Shown piece by piece: positions 59,213 through 64,000 of a DNA stretch of 64,000 nucleotides (position 1 is the stretch's first letter; every line of letters begins with the position of its first letter). The notes under the pieces were generated by a model. The model was not told where the DNA came from and did no database searches. It saw only the letters and a program-made list of their open reading frames with translations. The position numbers and the translations under genes were made by a program. This DNA comes from an uncultured Eubacteriales bacterium (GTDB taxonomy: Bacteria > Bacillota > Clostridia > Oscillospirales > Ruminococcaceae): the NCBI GenBank assembly GCA_900314975.1, contig OMXI01000003.1, forward strand, positions 1 to 64,000. The letters run 5' to 3'.

Positions 59213-60418
59213 CTACTTCAGTTTGAAATGTACGGGCATACCGTTTTTCATAGCTATCTTGACCTCGCCCTGTATAAGCGGCAGGAAATACTTGATAGCC
59301 TTGTCCTTAACGTCATTCTGGTCGTCTGTTATCCACTCTTTTGGGAAGAACTTTTCCTTGTTTGCAGTCTCGTGAGCGTCAACGGAATCTATCTTGACAA
59401 CATAAGGCACATCGCTTATGCGCCTGAAGACCATTACCTTTCCCGTTTCGCCCGAAAGCGCTGCTTTTACAGCACTTGCGCCTATCTGCTCGGACTCGTC
59501 GATATCCGTCTTTGAGCAGATGTGCGAGGAACATCTTTGCATAACGTTAAGCTCTATCGAACGCACCTTGCAGCCGATATTCTCGCGCACGAGGTTTTCA
59601 AGGGTCTTGCCAATGCCCGAAAGCTGCTGGTGTCCAAAAACGTCAACGCTGTCGTTGCGCAGGCTCTTGGTGTTTTCGATCTGCATACCCTCGGAAACGA
59701 CGATTATTACGGCTTTGTGCTTTGCCTGCTGGCTGCGCACATCTTCAAGGAAGCCTTCCGATGTGAACTTGCACTCGGGCAGATAAATAAGGTGAGGCGC
59801 GATCTCGTCATTGGCTCTTAAAACGCAGGTAGAGGCTGCGAGCCAGCCTGCGTGTCTGCCCATTATCTCGACAATGGTCACAGACTCTATCGAGTAAACG
59901 GACGAATCCCTGATTATCTCCTGAACGGTCGCAGCTACGTACTTTGCGGCGCTGCCAAAGCCCGGAGTGTGATCGGTAACGGGCAGGTCGTTGTCGATGG
60001 TCTTTGGTATGCCCACTACCTTGATATGTACATCGTGCGCCTTGAAATAGTCCGACAGCTTTGCAACGGTGTCCATAGAGTCGTTGCCGCCGATATAGAA
60101 AAACGCTTCGATACGGTGCTTTTCAAGGCAGGTGAGTATCTTTTCATAGGTTTCGCTGTTTTCGTCTGCATCGGGCAGCTTGTATCTGCACGAGCCAAGT
60201 ACCGTTGACGGTGTCTGGCGCAGCAGCTCCATATCCTCGTTGGTTTTGATGATAAGCTTGAGGTCTACAAGCTCGTCGTTTATAATGCCCTCGATACCGT
60301 TGATAGAGCCAAAGACCGCATCTATCTGCGGAGTTTTGAGAGCCTCCTTGTAAACGCCGACGAGCGACGCATTTATCGCGCAGGTAGGACCGCCTGACTG
60401 TGCCACAGCTATATTCAT
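59213..60418 (-). CDS. 6-phosphofructokinase, pyrophosphate-dependent type
   Basis: About 401 residues from MNIAVAQSGGPT (60418; AAGGAG eight bases upstream, the earlier ATG lies too close). GGNDSMDT (about 107-113) stands in place of ATP-type GGDGS, and PKTIDNDL (about 140-147) has the lysine typical of PPi-dependent enzymes where ATP forms have glycine. MGRHAGWLA is the sugar-binding block. It makes fructose 1,6-bisphosphate with PPi, reversible glycolysis/gluconeogenesis. Own promoter at 60480-60507 and terminator downstream. Confidence 0.92.
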   Translation of the reverse strand: MNIAVAQSGGPTCAINASLVGVYKEALKTPQIDAVFGSINGIEGIINDELVDLKLIIKTNEDMELLRQTPSTVLGSCRYKLPDADENSETYEKILTCLEKHRIEAFFYIGGNDSMDTVAKLSDYFKAHDVHIKVVGIPKTIDNDLPVTDHTPGFGSAAKYVAATVQEIIRDSSVYSIESVTIVEIMGRHAGWLAASTCVLRANDEIAPHLIYLPECKFTSEGFLEDVRSQQAKHKAVIIVVSEGMQIENTKSLRNDSVDVFGHQQLSGIGKTLENLVRENIGCKVRSIELNVMQRCSSHICSKTDIDESEQIGASAVKAALSGETGKVMVFRRISDVPYVVKIDSVDAHETANKEKFFPKEWITDDQNDVKDKAIKYFLPLIQGEVKIAMKNGMPVHFKLK

Positions 60419-60479
60419 TACCATTCTCCTTATCTTTCTTTTGGTGTGAAAGCTAAATTTTCAACATTCACCTTAAATA

Positions 60480-60507
60480 AGTATAACATATTGTGATATT
60501 TTTTCAA
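60480..60507 (-). promoter_or_regulatory. Promoter of the PPi-PFK gene
   Basis: Minus-strand TTGAAA (60502-60507), 16 bp, TATACT (60480-60485). Confidence 0.65.
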
Positions 60508-60599
60508 GTAGGCAGACAAATTTTTTCTTTTTTCTGCATTAGTCACAATCTGCGTGCACTTTGCCTGTAAAGAATTAACGATTATGCCCACTTTCAGAC

Positions 60600-60628
60600 T
60601 TGACAAAGGCAGAGGAAAAAAGTATAAT
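60600..60628 (+). promoter_or_regulatory. Promoter of the SH3-domain gene
   Basis: TTGACA (60600-60605), 17 bp, TATAAT (60623-60628). Full consensus, divergent from the PFK promoter. Confidence 0.85.
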
Positions 60629-60685
60629 AGTAATGTTAAGTTAAAGAATGTATCAGACTTCAATACTTATGAGAGGAAGAAAGTA

Positions 60686-61399
60686 ATGTCTGAAGATAAC
60701 AGATTTCAGCAGGACGGCGAATTCGAGCCAAGCGAGCTTGAAATTCGCGATACTGAAAGTGAAGATAACAACGATACCGAAAAAAGCAGACAGGACGAGC
60801 TTTCGCTGCGCCGTGCAAATGCGCGCAACGCAGGCAGGCAGTTCAGGCAGAGGATAACCGAGGCTGACGAGGAGGAAGAAAACGTCAGGCAGCCGCTGCT
60901 CTCCCCTGCGATAAAGGGCATAATCGCAATACTTATCGCGCTGATACTTGTGGCACTGGTAATTCTGCTGTTCGCAAAGGTGCTTTTCCTGCACGAGCCT
61001 AATCAGGAAGCAAAGACGGGTACTATCACAAGCACCGCGGCAACAGGTACTACTCCCGTAACTACGACAGGTCTGCACCAGCGCCAGTCGCACTCGACAA
61101 AGGAGACCATAAAGTACAACGACAATGCCAAAAAGACCGAAACAGGTGATGGCAAGACGGCAGTGACAAAGATAAAGTGTATCTCACCCGTACTTGTTCA
61201 CCCGCAGCCGAATTCAAGCTCGGCTAACCTGACGACAGTACCGCTTAACGCGCAGGTCGATTTCATCAGAGACGAAAACGGCTGGTACTACATCACCTAC
61301 AACGGCATTACAGGCTACGCGTGGGGTCAGTTCTTTGAGACGCCGAACGTAACAAACGGCGGACAGAACGGTCAGAACGGACAGAACGCACAATACTGA
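60686..61399 (+). CDS. Single-pass membrane protein with C-terminal SH3 (SH3b) domain
   Basis: About 237 residues from MSEDNRFQQDGEF (60686; GAGAGGAAGAAAGTA). Acidic cytoplasmic part (1-75), membrane helix about 85-107, Thr-rich linker, SH3b domain (165-225: VHPQPNSSSANLTTVPLNAQVDFIRDENGWYYITYNGITGYAW). Ends in a Gly/Asn/Gln repeat. SH3b domains bind cell-wall peptide; the protein is probably displayed outside. No catalytic part. Confidence 0.85.
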   Translation: MSEDNRFQQDGEFEPSELEIRDTESEDNNDTEKSRQDELSLRRANARNAGRQFRQRITEADEEEENVRQPLLSPAIKGIIAILIALILVALVILLFAKVLFLHEPNQEAKTGTITSTAATGTTPVTTTGLHQRQSHSTKETIKYNDNAKKTETGDGKTAVTKIKCISPVLVHPQPNSSSANLTTVPLNAQVDFIRDENGWYYITYNGITGYAWGQFFETPNVTNGGQNGQNGQNAQY

Positions 61400-61407
61400 T
61401 AAAACAC

Positions 61408-61440
61408 AAAGAGGATACCAAAGCGGTATCCTCTTTTTTT
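61408..61440 (+). terminator. Terminator of the SH3-domain gene
   Basis: AAAGAGGATACC / GGTATCCTCTTT perfect 12-base stem, five-base loop, T7. Confidence 0.9.
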
Positions 61441-61458
61441 GACTTGATAATGTTCAGG

Positions 61459-61797
61459 CTATTTTATTCCCTCGGCGTAGGATATAGGCACAGTGAAAAG
61501 CACGCCTGCATTCGGCTTGGAGAGATCCCCCGTGACTTTCTTTATTGCATCTATCGCGTCCTGCACCTGCTCGTCATCAACCGCAACGAACACCGTTTTG
61601 CCCTTCTGCGAGGGGTCAACGCCCGTGAGTATCGTATTGAGCAGTCCAAGCGCTGCAAGGTTTCCTGCGCCGCTGATAGACTTTGCCATTCCGACGCTGT
61701 CTACGCACGTTCCGCCGTGAATGCCCGCCTGTGCAAGCGATATCATAACTTCATCCACAAGTTCTACTCTTTTAATTACAAGAAATAAAAGCTGCAT
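61459..61797 (-). CDS. PII-like (GlnB-fold) signalling protein
   Basis: 112 residues with a ferredoxin-like PII fold pattern: LLFLVIKRVELVDEVMISLAQAGIHGGTCVDSVGMAK, and a later DDEQVQDAIDAIKKVTG. The T-loop is short and lacks the usual uridylylated tyrosine, so it belongs to the PII-like rather than classical GlnB group. It lies 21 bases after prmA in the same transcript. Ligand unknown. Confidence 0.75.
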   Translation of the reverse strand: MQLLFLVIKRVELVDEVMISLAQAGIHGGTCVDSVGMAKSISGAGNLAALGLLNTILTGVDPSQKGKTVFVAVDDEQVQDAIDAIKKVTGDLSKPNAGVLFTVPISYAEGIK

Positions 61798-61818
61798 AGT
61801 ATTATCTTCCTTTCTTTT

Positions 61819-62787
61819 TTATCTGTATACAAAAGACGCTGCGACCCAGTCGTCCTTTTGCCGTGTTTGTATCAGCTCAAAGCCGTTTGCCTTTATTTTT
61901 TCAAGCACCTCGTCGCGCCGCGGCTCGATAATGCCCGAAACGACAAGCTTTCCTCCCTTTTTCAAGAACCCTGCGAATATGCCGCTCATGGCGACAAGCA
62001 CATCTGCGACGATATTGGCACATACAATGTCGTAGCCCGTGCCGATTTGGGCGACAAGGCTTTCATCGGTTATAATATTGCCCGCAATCGCCGTGTACCT
62101 ATCAGTAGGGATATTATTTTTGCGTGCGTTTTCCGCGGCTATCTTCACCGAGTTTTCGTCGATATCGACTGCCGTAGCGCTATGCGCACCGAGCAGTACC
62201 GCGGCGATAGACAGTATACCGCTGCCGCAGCCCAAATCAAGCAGGCGCTCGCCCTGCGAGATATTGTTTTCAAGCAGCTCAAGGCAAAGCTGCGTTGTAT
62301 TGTGCTGACCTGTACCGAATGATGCGGCGGGGTCGATTTCAAGTACCTTGCGTGTTTCGCCCTCGCTTACGCTTTCCCAGCTGGGCTTTATCAGCAGCTT
62401 TTCGCCCACGCAAAGCGGTTTGAAATACTGTTTCCAGTTGTTCGCCCAATCTTGCTCGCGAATATTTTTAAGCTCACACTCCAGTCTGCCGAACTCGCCA
62501 TTCGTATCGGTAAGCTTCAGCGCGTTCAGCTCTGCCCTTATCGCGCTGACAAGCTCGGGAGAATTCGCATCGTCGGGGATATAGACCGTGACCGTCGTTT
62601 CGCAGTCCTTAAGACCCATAAGGTCGTCGTCGATATAGTCCCAATTGCCGTCCTTATCCTCAAGAAAGCTCTCAAAATCCTGCGCGTCCTTGATGACAAA
62701 GCCGTCTATGCCAAGACCGAGAAGTCTGCCCGTGACAGCCTCGATACCTTGTGTTGTGGTGTATACAGCGGTCTCTATCCAATCCAT
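61819..62787 (-). CDS. prmA: Ribosomal protein L11 methyltransferase
   Basis: 322 residues. N-terminal substrate-recognition domain, then the SAM-binding motif LDLGCGSGILSIAAV with AASFGTGQHNTT before it and VCANIVADVL after it, all PrmA hallmarks. Trimethylates L11; dispensable in many bacteria. ATG after AGGTGAAACACA. Confidence 0.93.
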   Translation of the reverse strand: MDWIETAVYTTTQGIEAVTGRLLGLGIDGFVIKDAQDFESFLEDKDGNWDYIDDDLMGLKDCETTVTVYIPDDANSPELVSAIRAELNALKLTDTNGEFGRLECELKNIREQDWANNWKQYFKPLCVGEKLLIKPSWESVSEGETRKVLEIDPAASFGTGQHNTTQLCLELLENNISQGERLLDLGCGSGILSIAAVLLGAHSATAVDIDENSVKIAAENARKNNIPTDRYTAIAGNIITDESLVAQIGTGYDIVCANIVADVLVAMSGIFAGFLKKGGKLVVSGIIEPRRDEVLEKIKANGFELIQTRQKDDWVAASFVYR

Positions 62788-62874
62788 TGTGTTTCACCTC
62801 TGTTGACAAAAAGTGTTAATGTTATTTACACAATATTATAACATAAAATTGATTTTTTGTAAAGTCCCTTTCAC

Positions 62875-62900
62875 GAAAAAAGAGCGCCGAAGCACTCTTT
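62875..62900 (-). terminator. Terminator with UUCG tetraloop
   Basis: Minus-strand AAAAGAGTGC-TTCG-GCGCTCTTTT and T6. Ends the TVP38-family gene. Confidence 0.85.
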
Positions 62901-62909
62901 TGGATAAAA

Positions 62910-63599
62910 TCAGAAGTCTTTTTTGTCGTATTCCGTGCCCTTGCGGGAAATCTTTTTGTTAAGTGCAAAGGTAAGCGCCATTGTTGCAAGTATCATTGCG
63001 ACCATAACGATGACCGAGCGCGCTGTAAGGTCTCTGAGGTTGCCGCCGATATAGGTCTCAACGACCATTTCGGGAAAGACACCGAGTATCGAGCCAAGCA
63101 GATAAGGTCGGTATGGCATTTTCAGCGTGCCGAAAACTATCGAGGCAATGTCTCCCGGGACAATGACCACTGCCCTTGTGATGTATGATGCAAACAGGTT
63201 GTTTCTGTGGCTGTACTCAACGAATTTTTTGGCTTTTGGGAAACGTTTGACGACTATTTCAAGCAGATCGCCGCCCGCAAATCTTCCAACAAGATAAGGC
63301 ACGGTAAAGCAAAGCGCAAGACCAAGTATATTCAGCGGTATCGAAATGTATATCGGATAGACAAGCCCCGTTGCTATAAAGATAGCCGCAAGCGGAAAGA
63401 CTACCGACACCGATTTGAACACGAAAAATCCAAGGAAAACTACCGCGGCAAGCGCACGGTTATCGGGAGTATAGGCAAGTATCTCGTTGAAATCGTGTCC
63501 TGCGAAAAAGACGATACACAGTATCATCATCACGCTTGTTATGATAATGGGGACAAATCGGCAATATTTGAGGAATTTATCATTTTTCAGATATTTCAC
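62910..63599 (-). CDS. TVP38/TMEM64-family (VTT domain) membrane protein
   Basis: 229 residues, GTG start behind AAGGGGTAATGTC. Six membrane segments; the VTT-domain centre is AAIFIATGLVYPIY...GLALCFTVPYLVGRFAGGDL and the later ITRAVVIVPGDIASIVFG. These SNARE-associated-like proteins are proposed lipid scramblases or transporters. Standing alone with its own terminator. Confidence 0.9.
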   Translation of the reverse strand: MKYLKNDKFLKYCRFVPIIITSVMMILCIVFFAGHDFNEILAYTPDNRALAAVVFLGFFVFKSVSVVFPLAAIFIATGLVYPIYISIPLNILGLALCFTVPYLVGRFAGGDLLEIVVKRFPKAKKFVEYSHRNNLFASYITRAVVIVPGDIASIVFGTLKMPYRPYLLGSILGVFPEMVVETYIGGNLRDLTARSVIVMVAMILATMALTFALNKKISRKGTEYDKKDF

Positions 63600-63670
63600 G
63601 ACATTACCCCTTTCATTGTGACTTTTTTCAATAATACCATATAAATATGTCTAAAGTATGAAAATAAACA

Positions 63671-63702
63671 AAAAAGCTTTGCGAAAAATTCACAAAGCTT
63701 TC
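63671..63702 (-). terminator. Terminator of the right-edge gene
   Basis: Minus-strand AAAGCTTTG / CAAAGCTTT nine-base stem and T6. Confidence 0.8.
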
Positions 63703-63707
63703 GACAC

Positions 63708-64000
63708 TTATCGTCTGTAGTTTCTCGGGTCATAATTCTGTCTTGGACGGGCTTGGTATCTTGGGTCGTAATAACCGCGCCGGACAGGCTTTTGGGCATA
63801 TGCAGCTTTTCTATGACGCGGCTTTAGTATAACAAGATACTCCGAAAAGACAAGCGAAAGGCAAAGCAGCACAGGCACACCGAGATTCACGCTCAGTTTA
63901 GCCTTTGGTGCGGCGGCTTTCTTTTTGTCCGTATCCTTTTTGGGTGCGCCGTCGCCGTCCTGTGCGCTGTAGACCTCTATCTTCACTCTCTGTATCGTAT
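63708..64000 (-). CDS. C-terminal part of a membrane-anchored protein (cut by the right edge)
   Basis: The frame stays open to the window edge. A GTG at 63986 could be a start but has no ribosome site and the residues before it (TIQR) read like coding sequence, so I take this as the end of a larger gene. It shows a Lys/Ala-rich linker, one membrane helix (PVLLCLSLVFSEYLVIL) and a basic, Tyr/Arg-rich cytoplasmic tail. A surface protein anchored at its C-terminus is likely. Confidence 0.6.
   Translation of the reverse strand, partial: TIQRVKIEVYSAQDGDGAPKKDTDKKKAAAPKAKLSVNLGVPVLLCLSLVFSEYLVILKPRHRKAAYAQKPVRRGYYDPRYQARPRQNYDPRNYRR

Overview
The window looks like a piece of a low-to-mid GC Gram-positive chromosome, most likely a gut Clostridia/Ruminococcus-type Bacillota. 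The signs are AGGAGG ribosome sites, TTGACA-17-TATAAT promoters, a CotJ spore-coat operon, BspA-like leucine-rich repeats, a PPi-type phosphofructokinase and a sensory-type [FeFe]-hydrogenase homologue. The genus is inferred from gene content and was not tested.

Region 1 (1 to about 30.2 kb) is the right-hand part of an HK97-type siphovirus prophage whose left end, with lysis genes and attL, lies outside the window. Almost everything runs on the minus strand. In transcription order there is a Cro/early switch, a run of small zinc-ribbon and hypothetical early genes, PcfK/PcfJ-like proteins, an HUH (rolling-circle type) Rep, a sigma-like late regulator, small terminase, an HNH plus P-loop kinase fusion, large terminase, portal, protease, capsid, connectors, major tail protein, a tail-assembly chaperone with a probable programmed frameshift at an A7 run, tape measure, Dit, a Gp37-like tail protein and a distal structural protein. 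On the plus strand are the S24 repressor, a duplicated-domain lipoprotein (probable lysogenic cargo) and a tyrosine integrase. The switch has two near-ideal divergent promoters and a GTTGTT-N-AACAAC dyad.

Region 2 (30.3 to 39 kb) is a host envelope-stress and signalling block: an HtrA/DegP-like protease, a MacB/FtsX-type ABC transporter, and a compact AraC / response regulator / histidine kinase operon. The promoters of htrA and of the ABC operon both carry 6-bp direct repeats with an 11-bp period just upstream of the -10 box, which suggests one OmpR-family regulon. A C39-like mini-protease and a sirtuin follow.

Region 3 (39.2 to 51.2 kb) is the most unusual part. A plus-strand operon encodes a zinc-ribbon/LRR protein, a divergent protein kinase with zinc ribbon, a vWA (TerY-like) protein, a PP2C phosphatase and a protein with a cytidine-deaminase-like zinc site plus a Q/M/P-rich tail. 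Facing it are minus-strand genes for a second, architecturally identical deaminase-like protein, a Cache-GGDEF membrane sensor, a DivIVA-like coiled-coil protein and a ferredoxin/[FeFe]-hydrogenase-like/coiled-coil sensor. The kinase-vWA-phosphatase core resembles the described TerY-P triad. The pair of deaminase-like proteins bracketing it together with a hydrogenase sensor is, as far as I can tell, not a described system.

Region 4 (51.2 to 64 kb) holds ordinary host genes: a branched-chain amino acid ABC operon (livJ-livH-livM-livG-livF) ending in a cytidylate-kinase-like gene, cotJA-cotJB-cotJC, a HAD phosphatase, PPi-type PFK, an SH3 membrane protein, prmA with a PII-like gene, a TVP38-family membrane protein, and a gene cut by the right edge. 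No tRNA, rRNA, CRISPR array or insertion sequence was seen.
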